64,000 nucleotides of DNA from Phytophthora quininea (taxonomy: Eukaryota > Oomycota > Peronosporomycetes > Peronosporales > Peronosporaceae). The stretch covers positions 42,088 to 106,087 of the forward strand of contig JAAVTG010000489.1 in NCBI GenBank assembly GCA_011947345.1, in the 5' to 3' direction. How positions within the stretch are numbered: the first letter of the stretch is position 1; each line of letters opens with the position of its first letter. Positions 10,213 through 21,748 of the stretch are shown piece by piece. A program made the position numbers and the translations under genes. Below the pieces are notes generated by a model. It had not been told where the DNA came from, ran no database searches, and was given only the letters and a program-made list of their open reading frames with translations.

Positions 10213-12305
10213 TTATAGCAGCACAGTGACGTTGAGCCGCCACAGATCCGACCACATGAAGGTCTTTGGCGATACCAACCGAGCCGTCTCTTTCACCGAG
10301 TTGCCGTCCACTTCGTAGACGTACACGTTCTTGAACCGGAAGCCCACGATCTTCATCACCACCACCGCCAGTAAATCTTTCGAACTCACCAAGAACTTCC
10401 CGTTCGCGATCACATATCCAGAGCAGTAGACGCCGTCGGCTGAAGCGAACTTCATTCCTTTGAAGTAAACGTAGTTGCTGTAGTCTGAAATAAGACCGAA
10501 CCGCGTCTGCAGCTCGGCTCCTGTGGAAATTTCAAAGTGCGTAAGAACTCCCTTCAGAGTCGTTGTTGATTCACCAACAGAGGACGTTTGGTACTGACTT
10601 AATCGTCGCCGCATGGCCTCGTCGGGATGCAAACGGCGATAGATTTTCCGTAAGATAGCAAACCCTGCGATGATCGAGATCAAGATTAGCGTCGGGAAGA
10701 AGGACATGATGAGGAATTTGGCGTCTTTCGCAGGGATCTGGTACGCAGTCCAGAACTTTAATGGGGACATGGTGGCAAGCACTGGCGTCACGGTGGCCAC
10801 CCCTCGGGAGTTTAGAGCGTTTGAATACGTCGTAATCTCGGTCACCACCGCGGACGAAGCCTTGACGAGATGGATCCGATACTGGTGGATGAACTCGAAC
10901 AGGAAAATCGCCACGGACGGATCGATCCGCTCTTGAAATAAAGCGCTAACCAGACCCACTAGAGCGAGGTAGAAGACCATGACGTCAGCTCGCATTATTT
11001 CGCGATGGATTCGAATGCTTTGCGCGCCAGTAATCGTCGCGGCAAATGAGAGGCAGTACTCATTCATTGTCCAGAAGGAATTCACGTACAACGAGAAGAC
11101 TACCAATACCCCACGAAACACGAGACTTGCAGTCGATAAGGTCGAGAATGGGTCCCCAATCCACAGTTTACCGGAACGGAGCTTCTGGTACATGACGAGG
11201 AATAAAACCAGCAGCGAGTAAATCGTCTGCAGTGCAAAGATGAAGTGGATGCCATGCACCCAGGCGTACGAGTCAAACGTGATCGCTTGTCCGGCCCATT
11301 CCCATTTTGTCAACGTCCTTGTGGCATTTGCCGAGTCGACAAACGTATGCATGCTGCGGATATTGGCTTGCTCTGCGCCATCATAAAAGCCTCTTTCCCT
11401 TGCGGTCACTAAAACCTTGAACGGTTGAGTCGATGGATCCTCGGGAATACTTTTCAACTGCAGGAAACTTTTGTCGGTGATTCCCAAGGGCTCAAACACT
11501 TCGAACTCCATGGAACGCTGGTACGGATACCGCTCTGCTAGCAGATAATATTGCTGAAGGTTGTCTCCGCTCATGTCTTGTACAATCGTCAGCATCGCGA
11601 ATAATCCCGGACCGAGCTTGTTTTGGTCCGGCACTTCGTAGTTTTGGACGGACAGCGATACCATGACTAAAGAGATATCGGTCGGGTCTTCACGCGACCG
11701 CATGACGTTGAACACCCGAACGGAGGAGCGGTCCCCACGTACAAGCTGGGAAAAGCTACAGTCGACCACCACCACCACGAGTTCCAAGTCTGATAGTTCA
11801 GTGACGTTATGCTGGCTGTCGTTTACCATATCGAGGTAGCTACGACGAAGGAAGTCAACATTGTAGATGTCAGAGCTAAAGAGCGGCACACTGGAGCAGT
11901 TCTGCGTCGATGTCTTCGTCTTGGACTCAAGAAACAACGAGAAATTCCTCGGAGTCGTGTCGCCTTGTAAAGTTTTCGTCACTAAAGGACTGTCACGGAT
12001 GAGGCCGTCGCCCAAGTAGCCGGCAATTAGTGACGACGTGAAAACCCGCAAGGTTTCTTGTGGATTGGCCACACCCGCAGAACTGCCGTCGCGTACCAAC
12101 ACGCCGACAGGGAAATGTAGACATACTGGACTGCAGCGGCAACGACCGCAAGTCGCCGTGCCAAGGTGAAGACCGGCAGGTTGAAAATCTTGCGGTGGAG
12201 TCTGCCAAACTTGCGGAACTGGTTATCTTGAAGCGTCAGCGTCGACCGCGGCTGTGCAGAAGGTGCGCTGGTGTCTGCTGTAATACTCACCGATGTTCTC
12301 CCCAT
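10213..12305 (-). CDS. Cluster membrane protein D (type 1)
   Basis: Nearly intact member of about 697 residues. The start MGRTSVSITAD at 12305 precedes a basic stretch and hydrophobic segment 1 (LARRLAVVAAAVQYVYISLS). The single break, near 12070, lies just after this segment where the family reads NPQETLRVF; one missing base explains it. The rest, from NPQETL to SDLWRLNVTVLL, is one open frame. Its C-terminal 90 codons are almost the same as B and C. D is transcribed away from gene E, so the 246 bases between the two likely starts (12306-12551) should hold a bidirectional promoter. Confidence 0.78.
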
Positions 12306-12551
12306 TTTCGATGTTTGTCTGCGAAGTGACCACGTTTAAACGTCTGCTTACGGCTCCGTTCGCGATAAAAGCTCATGCCAGCAGGAATAGCCATCCTACT
12401 TTCGTTAACCCGACCATACTTTTTGTCACGCAGTCGCGGGGAAGTTAGAAACGGACGACTTGTCATATCCCCGAGAGTTTTTGCAGTCACCACAAGCTCT
12501 TGGTCTTTGAAGGGTCCACGTACTACGTACTCGTTAGAAGACCACGGTGTC

Positions 12552-14600
12552 ATGACGGCGGGTCCTGATGGGAAAGTCTTAACCGAGCAGTCTGGCGGTC
12601 CTCAACTCCAGAGCAGGACGCCGATGGGTCGAGCGTTCCGGCTCGTCCATCGAGTTTTTGTGTTTGGCGCCGCAGTTTGGTACGTGGTGATCTCGTTGAT
12701 GGCCACCGACGCATCGCTGAAGATCCTCAGAGACCAAGAGCGCTTCGACAGCGGAGCGATCCCATTCGAGTCGCCGTTAATTGCTGGATACGTTGGTACT
12801 GACTCGATCCGCAAGAGTTCGCTGGTCGTGACTGCTCTTGGAGACTCGACCGCGCCGCGTAATGGCACGTTGTATCTGGAATCGGCTTCAAGCTCGTCGT
12901 TCAACCAATGTACCGCGGTGGTGCAAAGCGACTCGGCAGGGATCTACACGGACACTTTTCTGCGTTGGATCTGGAACGACTTGCAGGACAAAGTCGCATA
13001 CAACATCACGCTGATGAACGACGTGGAGCTGGTCGTTCCGGTCGTCGACTGCGGCTTCGAAGGCCTCGTTGAAGCGGGTGCTGCCGCCGCACGGATCAAC
13101 TACCTCGTGCGCTACAAGAACGACACGGACCGAGTGTTGATTCTACCAACCTCGATGGGAGTTCAGGACTACTACATCGGCGACCAATATGAGAGCGGAT
13201 CGGCGCTTTTGTTGGTCTTCTCGGCCATCGAAACGCTGGCATCTTCTGACCCAGTTCCGCACTACTTTGCGTTGGCTTTGGACTACCCGTACGAGTACAA
13301 ACCCGACTTTGAAGTGTGCACATTCTTCAACTACACGAGCGCGGGCTTCTGGTCGTTGCAGACCATTCCGCGTGACTCGTTTCTAAGACCGCCGAAGCCC
13401 GTGCTGACAGCGAGACAATTGGGGTTTTATCTGGACAAGGAGACGTCGCAAGTGAACCAAATCAATTTCCACTGGTGGCTAACGGAGGACGCGGCAACTG
13501 AGCTGTCCACCTGGACCTGGCACGGCAACGCCGTGATCCGAGACAACTGGGCGTGGGTGCACATGATCCACCTGCTCTTCGCTATCGACGTCATATTCCA
13601 GCTCTGTCTGCTGCTGTTCTTGGTGTACCGCAGCATGTTGCTCATGAGGTTCTGGATCGGCGACGCGTTCGCCTCCATCTCCAACGCGCTGCTGTATCGA
13701 GGCATCTACGTGATTATCTCGAACCACATTAACGGGTACTGGACTCTGACCGAGTTCAGTCTGGCGTTGGCCGACGGTCTCGGCGGGGAGTCACACGTCA
13801 TGTATCGTCCGGAAATGGCCCACGCCGACATGTTAACCATCTACTTCAACCTCGTGAGCTTGCTGAGCTACATGTTCCGAGAGAAAGTAGACCCGATTTT
13901 CGTCATGGTCTGCTTCGAGGTGGGTTTCTACTGCCGCAAAGGGTTGGCAGCGATGATCCCGGCGTTGAAACGTGCCCTTATCAACTACTCAAATGTGGAG
14001 AGCGATTACGGACGGGTGGCAGTGAGCGACTTCCTGTCCAAACTGTCTCCGATGCGGCTCTGGACCGTGCATCCGGTCCACCAGAATGTTTGGCCGCTGC
14101 TGGTCAATACGTTTATGGTCATCTACAGCACGTTGATCGTCATCGTGCTGTACATGGTCATTCGGAAGCTGCTTAAATGCAGACACCCGGAGCAAGTAGG
14201 CAGTCAAAACTCGAAGAAGCGGCAAAACTCCGGGCTGTTTAACCGAGACTCGGAACCGCGGGAGCTCATGCAGTTCGAGACAGCCACGGGTTCCGTGCTC
14301 AAGAACCGCTTTGGTATCATCTCGACGTACGAGAACTACACGATCAAGAACGGCCAGCGGTTCACGTCAGGTGACGCCATTTACTGCAACGGCTTCGTGG
14401 TGGCCAACGACAAGTTTGTGATTTCGACCGAGGACTTGATGTCGCTCATTGCCATGAAGATCACCCGTGCGAGGTTTGTCAATATCTACGTGTACACATT
14501 AAAGAACGGCACAGACGTTAACCAGACGGCTCGGTTGGTGTACCCGGGGACGATCTCCTGGCACGACCTCGCCAAACTAGCAGTCAGTCACCTCGGCTAG
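12552..14600 (+). CDS. Cluster membrane protein E (inverted member, intact)
   Basis: One unbroken frame, 682 residues from the Met at 12552 (MTAGPDGKVLTEQ). An earlier in-frame ATG at 12375 would add 59 residues, but they lack any family counterpart and would leave only 69 bases to the divergent gene D, so the later start is preferred. Hydrophobic segment 1 is near residues 33-52. The lumenal region keeps NQCTA, VVDCGFEGLVEAG and NIT sequons. The later segments HMIHLLFAIDVIFQLCLLLF, LLYRGIYVIIS and NTFMVIYSTLIVIVLYMV are clear. The C-terminal domain reads TGSVLKNRFGIISTYENY and ends WHDLAKLAVSHLG. It is the only cluster gene on the plus strand and the most divergent, with type 3-like signatures (LLYRG, ATGSxLxxRxG). 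It is a good reference for the family because it needs no frame repair. Confidence 0.85.
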   Translation: MTAGPDGKVLTEQSGGPQLQSRTPMGRAFRLVHRVFVFGAAVWYVVISLMATDASLKILRDQERFDSGAIPFESPLIAGYVGTDSIRKSSLVVTALGDSTAPRNGTLYLESASSSSFNQCTAVVQSDSAGIYTDTFLRWIWNDLQDKVAYNITLMNDVELVVPVVDCGFEGLVEAGAAAARINYLVRYKNDTDRVLILPTSMGVQDYYIGDQYESGSALLLVFSAIETLASSDPVPHYFALALDYPYEYKPDFEVCTFFNYTSAGFWSLQTIPRDSFLRPPKPVLTARQLGFYLDKETSQVNQINFHWWLTEDAATELSTWTWHGNAVIRDNWAWVHMIHLLFAIDVIFQLCLLLFLVYRSMLLMRFWIGDAFASISNALLYRGIYVIISNHINGYWTLTEFSLALADGLGGESHVMYRPEMAHADMLTIYFNLVSLLSYMFREKVDPIFVMVCFEVGFYCRKGLAAMIPALKRALINYSNVESDYGRVAVSDFLSKLSPMRLWTVHPVHQNVWPLLVNTFMVIYSTLIVIVLYMVIRKLLKCRHPEQVGSQNSKKRQNSGLFNRDSEPRELMQFETATGSVLKNRFGIISTYENYTIKNGQRFTSGDAIYCNGFVVANDKFVISTEDLMSLIAMKITRARFVNIYVYTLKNGTDVNQTARLVYPGTISWHDLAKLAVSHLG

Positions 14601-14639
14601 TGATGCATCAAGTCTATTAGCTTTTTAAAACACCCCCTC

Positions 14640-16731
14640 CTAGGCAAGAATGTTAATGTTGAGGTGGGTGAAGTCGTTCCAGGTGAAAGTGTTGGGATAC
14701 ACGAGTCTGGCCGTGCGTTGCACCGTGTAGGCGTCCACTTCGTAAGCGTATACGTTGATGAAGCGCGTCTGTACGGCTTTGATCATGGCGATCGTTAGCA
14801 AGTCCTCGGTCGCGACCAAGAACTTGCCGTTGATGATCACGTAGCCCGAGCAGTAAACTCCGTCGGGCGATGCGAACTTGAGACCTTTGAAAAGACATAG
14901 TTCTTGTAGTCGGAGATAAGACCGAAGCGAGCTTGTAACTCGGCGCCCGTAGAGATCTCGAAGTTGGTCAGGTTGCCTTTCTGCGCTGTCGCTGCCCGCT
15001 CGTTGGTCGATCGCTCAGCGCTGCTCCTGCCGGTGAGACTTGGCGCCAAAGCGTCCGGATAGAAGCGCTTGTAGGTTTTGCGGACCACCACAAACAAGCA
15101 GAGCGTCCCCATTAAGATGTACTTGGGGTAGAACGACGCGACCACGAACTGGTTGTCGACACCGGCGAGTTTGTCGGTCGTCCACAACCGCATGGGGGAC
15201 ATTTCCTGTTGCAGGGCAGTGACCGTGGCGATTCCTTGCCGATACTCCATATTTGAGAATTTTGCCACGATCTTCAACACCCCCGGCGCCATCTTGACGA
15301 TCGGCTGACGGTTATCGTGGATGGCCTCATAGAGGAACACCCCGATGGTGGGGTCGATCCGTTCCTTGGTAATGTGGCCGACAACGCCAAACAAGGCGAG
15401 GAACATGACCATCAAGTCGGCGTGGACGATCTCCGAGTGGATCGGAACCAATTGTGTGCCCGTGAGATCGTTGGCGTTGGAGAGACAAAACTCGAGCAAC
15501 GTCCACTCGCCGTTGACGTACCACGATGCAAACACCAGCAGTCCACGCAACATGAGTGTGCTGTTCGACAGCGCCGCAAACGCGTCTCCAATCCACACTT
15601 TTCCTTCGAGGACGTTGCGGTAAACGATGACGGCAAGAACTCCCAGGGAGAAGAGCGTCTGCACGGTAAAGATGAGGTGAATACCGTGCACCCAAGCCCA
15701 CGAGTCGAGGATGACCGGCTGGCCGCGCCATGCCCATTCGGACATGGCCGTCGCCGGACTTGAGCGCTCCACCGTCCACACCAAATTGCGGATATTCGAC
15801 TGCTCCGTTTCAGCGCCAAGGTAGAAGCCACGTCTCCGTGCTGTTAGAACAGTCTTCACGGGGTTTTCGACAACGTCTTCCGGGATACTCGTGAGGTTCC
15901 AGTAGCCGCTGGCCGACGTGCCTTCCAGCGAGTAGACCTCGAACAACGGGTCGTGCGTGAAGGCGTAGTCCAGGCCAATAACGACGTACTGCTCCACTGT
16001 GGTCTCGCGCATGTCGGCGACCGTGAACAAGGTCGTAACCTGGGCAGGTCCGTATCGATTCGCCTCCGGGATGCGGTAGTCTTGCAGTGACACGGACGTG
16101 GTGACGAGCTCGATTTGACTGGGGTCGCTCTTGTGACGCACCAGGTTGAACACCCGTAGCAGTGACGGGTCTGCATCTACCAGTGGCGGCGTTGTGCAGT
16201 CGATGACAGGGGCAATCAGCTCCAAGTCGCTCAGCTGCGTCAAGTTGTAGGAACTCTTGGCAATGAGCGTCTCGAAGTTCGACCGCAGGAATGAGTTGCT
16301 GTAGATGTTGGCGTCGAACAATTCCACGTGGCTGCAGTTGACGAATGACGTGGTGTTGGCCGATTCTAGAAAGACCGGGTAGTCACGTGGGGTGGTGTCA
16401 CCGCCGAGAACCGAGTGCACCAGCGCACTGTCCGCAATCGCGGCTTGGCCGAGATACCCGAGGATCAGCTCGGACTCCATAGTCCCGAACGATCTGGAAG
16501 CGATGGGGTGCCTCCCAGGACTTGGAACGTGACGAACGTGGCTCGTTGGTAGTTGGTCAGACACATGAGAGCGGCTCCCACGCCCGTGACTCGGCGGACA
16601 AGGTTGAAAAGCTGCACTCGAGTGACCCGCTTCTTCTTGATGCGTTGACCGCCGCTATTTGTCCGGTCAGTTGAGATGCCCGACGTCATGGCACTTTTGT
16701 TGGGCGACACTTGCGCGTTCGGTTGCCCCAT
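14640..16731 (-). CDS. Cluster membrane protein F (type 2)
   Basis: Type 2 is marked by RRVTGVGAALMC in the first hydrophobic segment, a TTPRDYPVFLES lumenal motif, YKNYVF in the C-terminal domain and the ending LNINILA, all shared with gene I. The start MGQPNAQVSP at 16731 is chosen because a basic KKKRVTRVQLFNLVRR stretch follows, as in gene I. Two breaks, near 16497 and near 14893, each fit one base loss; the second lies in an A/T run where the family reads VFFKG(L/M)KFAS. The 3' end of F faces the 3' end of E with only about 39 bases between the stop codons, so the two transcripts probably overlap at their tails. Confidence 0.75.
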
Positions 16732-17007
16732 GGTGGAGGTCACTTGGCTGCTGGACGGGCTAAAGGGGAATGCAGTGTGTGACCAAGGAATTCCGAGTGC
16801 TTCAGACCAGAACTCGGTGTCTCGAAGCCCCAAATAGTTGTTACTGCAATCTCAATCTGCCTCGAGTCATGACACGGAGGGCTCGAATTAGAACCATCAT
16901 ACAAGAAACGTCGACACAAGAGCCTATTTCCTCAATCAACCTGTCGATCAAATATTCATCGCATAAGAAAATGTCCGTCTGGCTGACTAGCCTGGCCGAA
17001 ATGCCTC

Positions 17008-19217
17008 TCAGCACAGCACCGACACGTCAAGACGCGCCAGATCCGACCACGTCAGAGTCGTCGGGTATACGAGTCTCGAGGTTTCTTTGACCGCGCATCC
17101 CTTGATGATCTCATAGACGTAAATGTTGGTGAATCGGACACGCGTCAGTTTCATCAGCACCAACGGGATCAAATCTTGCGTGGCCACCAAAACTTGCCGT
17201 TCACGACCAGGAAGCCGTTCCCGTAGACGGCGTCGATGGTCGCGAGCAGCTGGTTGTCTTGCATAATGTAATTTTCGTAGCCTGCGATGATCCCGTAGCG
17301 TTTCCGCAATGCCGAGCCCGTGGCGGCCTCAAACGACGTCAAATCGATCTGCTGGGAGTCCACTTTGTATGCACTTGGCCGTCGGCCGTTCATCCCATCG
17401 CTGTGGTGTTCGTACCGAGCGATTTTCTGGGCCACGATGTACGCCATGACGAGCACGATGGGGCTGAAGATCGCCAGCGAGATCGAAGCAACGACCGGCA
17501 TGCGATCGATACGAAGTCCGTACGCAGTCAGGAGCTTCATGGGCGACAGTTTGTCGAGCCCGGGGCTAATGTTCAGAAGTCCTCGCGTCGTGTCGACTAT
17601 GGCGAAATTGGTGATGTTGTCCCTGAGTGTCGGGAACAGACTCGCCAACGCCACGCGGTAGCCCCAGCCGAGCTCAAACGTGCCGAACGCCAGCAACGGG
17701 TCGATGCGTTCGCGGGTCAAGTAGCTCAAGAGGGCGACGATGTTCAAGTAGATCGACAGCAGATCGGCTTGCACGAGCTCCGGCTTGTAAAAGATAACGT
17801 GCAGACCCGTGACTGAGTCGCCGATAGAGATCGTCATCTTGGTGATGGTCCAGAAGCCGTTCAACTGCATGCATATGAGCACCACCACACCACGATATAG
17901 CAGCAGGTTGGAGATACCGGAGAACGCATCACCCACCCAGATGTGGCCCTGGCAAAGCCGACGGTAGATCACGAATGCTAGCACGGTCAAGTGGAAGATG
18001 ACACCAAGCGCGAAAAAGCCGTGAATAGCATGTGCCCAAGCCCATGAGTCATGGAGCACAGCGCGACTGTACCATCGCCACTCTTGCAGCTCTTCCAACG
18101 GGGTTTTGGGGATATCCCAATGCGCCGTCTCGATGTTGGACTGAGCGGTGGGGTCATTCAAGTAGCGACCAAATCGACGAGCCATGCGGATGACCTTCGC
18201 TGGATCGTTATTACGCTCGTTCGGCATCACCTTGAGCATCCAGTAGTTGTCTTCGTTGATGCCTTCGAGCTCCGCGTACTCGAAGACCGGTTCGGACACG
18301 TACGGGTAATTCAAAGCGACAGCAACATGGTGGACGAGATTGGTAGCCTGGAGATCGTCAATAGCAGCGACCATCACCACCAACCCCGCACCTTTCTGGA
18401 ACTGCTGGTCCACAGCGTAGTCTTGGATGGAGAGTGAGGTTGACAGTAGAAACACTTTTGTGGGGTCGCTCTTTTGTCGTGTGAGATAAAACACTCGAGC
18501 GATGGTACGGTCTCCCGAAATGAGCAAGTCGAACACGCAGTCGACGACGGGGACGATCAGCTCCAAGTCCTGGACATAGCTGAGGTTGTACGATGCGTAC
18601 GTCTGCAGACTCGAGAATATGGAGCGTAGATATTCGTTACTGTAAATGTCGGCGTCGAAGCTCGACACGTCCGAGCAGCCCGTGAACGACTGCGCTGTGG
18701 CCGTCTCGAGATACAAAGAATCGTTGCGTGGGGTGGTCGATCCTGCGAGCACGTTCTTCACCAAGTGACTGTCTTGGATTGTTGTGGTGCCCACGTAGCC
18801 ACCGATGAGCTTGGACATGTGAGTTTCAATCGGGAGATCGTGCGACACGACCCCGCGTAGCACTAGTATTGCCGTCGAGAACGACTGCAGTGAGATCATG
18901 ACATACATGACCGCAGCCACGAACACGGCAGTGCGGTACAACACAAACCCGACTGTGGCCGTTGAAAGACGCTCGTTTGGTTGGACAAACATCTCCATTG
19001 GCGATGGTGGAGTCCCCAAACCGATCTGCGACGGGATCGTCGTCGAGTCCCCGTCTTGCTCCACGTCTTGTTCGCTTTCGTCGTCGATGGGAACGTCCTC
19101 CATCTGCACGTCATTTCTCGAGATGCTTTTCAGCGATTTCATCCGGCCGATTGAGTTACTAAGTGTTGCGAGTTCCGAGGAGCGATAAGACACAGCGTGG
19201 GCAGAGCTCGTCCCCAA
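17008..19217 (-). CDS. Cluster membrane protein G (type 3, acidic N-terminal extension)
   Basis: About 735 residues. It has a longer N-terminus than its relatives, with an acidic patch (PIDDESEQDVEQDGD) before hydrophobic segment 1 (YRTAVFVAAVMYVMISLQSF). Type 3 marks are HDLP in the first lumenal stretch, a DLELIVPVVDCVFDLLISGD motif, LLYRGVVVLIC, a degenerate RERIDPLLAF and a C-terminal domain with ATGSALRKRYGIIAGYENYI. One break, near 17190, lies in an A run in the conserved NGKFLV segment and separates the last 60 codons. An internal Met at about 19142 (MKSLKSIS) is a possible alternative start. The closest relative in the window is gene H. Confidence 0.77.
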
Positions 19218-19417
19218 GAACGGAGGAGAGGTTTTGGTGTATTTGCGGAGAAAACAAATCGGTCTCGGGGCATAACTGCCGATGAGCTTCGAACGACGTA
19301 TAACAAGACACCTTTCACTGCTATCTTATCGCGTCCATGAAGATACGTGTCAAAATGCAAAGCTTACGTGTTTTTCCATTAGCATTATTTACTGCTCGCA
19401 AAGGCGGGAAGCATTTC

Positions 19418-21505
19418 TTATGGCAGCGTGGAGACGTCGAGGTTTCGTAGGTCGGTCCACGATATGGTGGTTGGATACACCAGTTGAGCAGTCTGGTTGA
19501 CTCCGTCCTTGATGATCTCGTAGACGAAGATGTTGGTGAAGCGGATTCGCGTCACCTTCATCAAAAGCAGCGGCAGTAAGTCCTGAGCACCGACTAGAAA
19601 TTTCCCGTTCACAACAAGGAATCCGTTGCTATACACGGCGTCGATCGTCGCCATCGTGCGCGTGCCATTCGCCACGTAGTTGTCGTAGCCTGAAACAACT
19701 CCAAACCGCTTGCTCAGTGCTGCTCCCGTTGCCACTTCGAACGTAGTGAGTTGCTCCGGATCGGTCTGCGCTGCATCTTTCAAGTACGTCGTGGACGTAC
19801 GGCGACCCACCCTGATGCCCCCACCGTCTGAAAACTCAATGTACCGGATCGCTTTTCGGGCGATAATGTACGCAACGACAGCAAGTATTGGGGTGAAGAT
19901 GGACACCACCACAGAGAACACGACCGGTCTTCGGTTCGCCCCCAGTCCATACGCTGTCAATAGATCCATCGGCGAGAGGTTGCCCAAGCCGGAACTCACT
20001 TCCAGAAGCCCCGACGTCGCGTCTCTGATGGCAAAGTTTGCGATGTGAGTCCTCAGCGACGGGTACAACTGCGCCAGCTCGACTCGGTGGTTCCAGCCCA
20101 ACTCGAACGTACAGAACGTCACTAATGGGTCCAATCGCTCTCGAAACAAGTAGCTGAGTACGCTAACGATATTCAAATACAATGCCAGCAGATCTGCGTG
20201 CACGAGCTCAGGCTTGTAGTAGATGGTGTAGCTCTTAGAGATTGTATCTCCGATGGCAATGCTCATTTTCGTGATGGTCCAGTATCCGTTCAAGTGGTTG
20301 CATACGAGCACGATCACGCCGCGGTACAGCAGCAAGTTGGAGATTGTGGCGAACGCGTCGCCCACCCAGAAGTGACCCATTCGCAGACGTCGGTAGATAA
20401 CAAACGCCAAGACGAGCAAATTGAAGATGACGCTCGCCGCGAACAAGCCGTGGATGGCATGCGTCCAGGCCCACGTGTCGTGCAGCACGGTCCTGCCTTT
20501 CCACCGCCACTCGCTCACCTCCATCGCCGGCGTATTCGGCAGGTCCCAGTGGGCGATTTCGATGTTGGACTGCGAGGTCGGATCGCTCAAGTACCGACCA
20601 AAGCGACGTGCCATCCGAACGTCCTTGGCCGGGTCTTGATTCTGTTCGTTCGCGAGAGTTTTCAGCAGCCAAAAGTTGTCCTTGTCAGTGCCCTCGAGCT
20701 CCGAGTACTCGAAGACCGGCTCGATGACGTACGGGTAGTTGAAGGCGACGGCCATGTGGTGATTTAAACCCGTTGTGTTCATGTCCTCGATGGCCGCAAC
20801 CTTGAGAATCACCGCGGACCCTCGTTGAAATTGCTCGTCGGTCATGTAGTCCTGGGCCGATAATGACGTTGATAGCAGCAACACCTTTGACGAATTGGTT
20901 GCTTGTCGAGTCAAGTAGTACACCCGCACAAGTGTGGTGTCACCCGACACGAGATAATCGAACGTGCAGTCCACAACGGGTGCGATTAATTCCAACTCTT
21001 TAACGTAGCTGAGGTTGTACGACGCATACGTTTGTAGTCTTGAAAAGATGTACCGTAAGTAGTTGTTGCCGTACATTTCAGTGTCGAAGTTCGATACACC
21101 CCAGCAGCCAACGTTCGAGTGCACCCACGGCGTGACGAGATAGATGGTGTCGTTGCGAGTACTGGAGTCGCCTTTGAGAACTTGCTGGATCAATGGCCCG
21201 TCAAGAATTGTGGTCGTACCAGCATAGCCAGCCATGAGTTTGGTCGTGTGGATTTGGAGCGGTAGGTCGTGCGACACTGAGTTTTCCAGGATCTTGACTG
21301 CCGTCGAGAACGAATGGAGCGAAATCTCCACATACCACACGGCGACCCCAAATACTGCTAGACGGTGGAGTAGCCGAAGGAAGCGCAAGATCGAAGCGCT
21401 TTGAGACGTCTTCAAGAAGTTGTTGTTGCTGTCCAGAGCGCGATGAGAGGAGCTGAGACTGCTATTTGACGGCGGGTCGGTGGCGAGGTCAGCAAACTTT
21501 TCCAT
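19418..21505 (-). CDS. Cluster membrane protein H (type 3, intact)
   Basis: A single open frame of 695 residues from MEKFADLATDPPSN at 21505. The frame stays open to an earlier Met at 21679, but those extra 58 residues are Cys-rich and unlike other members. Hydrophobic segments are near residues 45-66 (LHRLAVFGVAVWYVEISL), then HAIHGLFAASVIFNLLVLAF, LLYRGVIVLVC, LLALYLNIVSVLSYLF, and SVVVSIFTPILAVVAYII. The lumenal region has paired cysteines (GCWG and VVDCTFDYLVSGD) and several sequons. The C-terminal domain reads TGAALSKRFGVVSGYDNYV and ends WTDLRNLDVSTLP. Together with E it shows that the family encodes full-length proteins. It is probably under the control of the short gap to gene I (about 240 bases). 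Confidence 0.85.
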   Translation of the reverse strand: MEKFADLATDPPSNSSLSSSHRALDSNNNFLKTSQSASILRFLRLLHRLAVFGVAVWYVEISLHSFSTAVKILENSVSHDLPLQIHTTKLMAGYAGTTTILDGPLIQQVLKGDSSTRNDTIYLVTPWVHSNVGCWGVSNFDTEMYGNNYLRYIFSRLQTYASYNLSYVKELELIAPVVDCTFDYLVSGDTTLVRVYYLTRQATNSSKVLLLSTSLSAQDYMTDEQFQRGSAVILKVAAIEDMNTTGLNHHMAVAFNYPYVIEPVFEYSELEGTDKDNFWLLKTLANEQNQDPAKDVRMARRFGRYLSDPTSQSNIEIAHWDLPNTPAMEVSEWRWKGRTVLHDTWAWTHAIHGLFAASVIFNLLVLAFVIYRRLRMGHFWVGDAFATISNLLLYRGVIVLVCNHLNGYWTITKMSIAIGDTISKSYTIYYKPELVHADLLALYLNIVSVLSYLFRERLDPLVTFCTFELGWNHRVELAQLYPSLRTHIANFAIRDATSGLLEVSSGLGNLSPMDLLTAYGLGANRRPVVFSVVVSIFTPILAVVAYIIARKAIRYIEFSDGGGIRVGRRTSTTYLKDAAQTDPEQLTTFEVATGAALSKRFGVVSGYDNYVANGTRTMATIDAVYSNGFLVVNGKFLVGAQDLLPLLLMKVTRIRFTNIFVYEIIKDGVNQTAQLVYPTTISWTDLRNLDVSTLP

Positions 21506-21748
21506 CTTGACCGATGGCTCGCGTATTGAGAACTGAGGTGGATGCAAAGTTGTCGCTGTTTTCCTCACTTCTGAGCTAACTCCAAATCTTAGACACGAAT
21601 TAATAGCATGTTGCCGTCTGCATAAGAACTGCTGTGTCGACATTGCAAAGTTAGCCCTTCCACATTTCTTGTCGGACATGTTTATTGTCGTCGAATAGTT
21701 TATGGACTCTATCTCTATGGGTGGACATCGACGAATGAACTATGCAGT

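Noticed and set aside
15327..15779. Large antisense and out-of-frame readings inside cluster genes (also 17259-17816, 20198-20767, 22425-23201)
   Set aside because: They lie within conserved membrane-protein genes and are typical shadow frames of GC-rich coding DNA.
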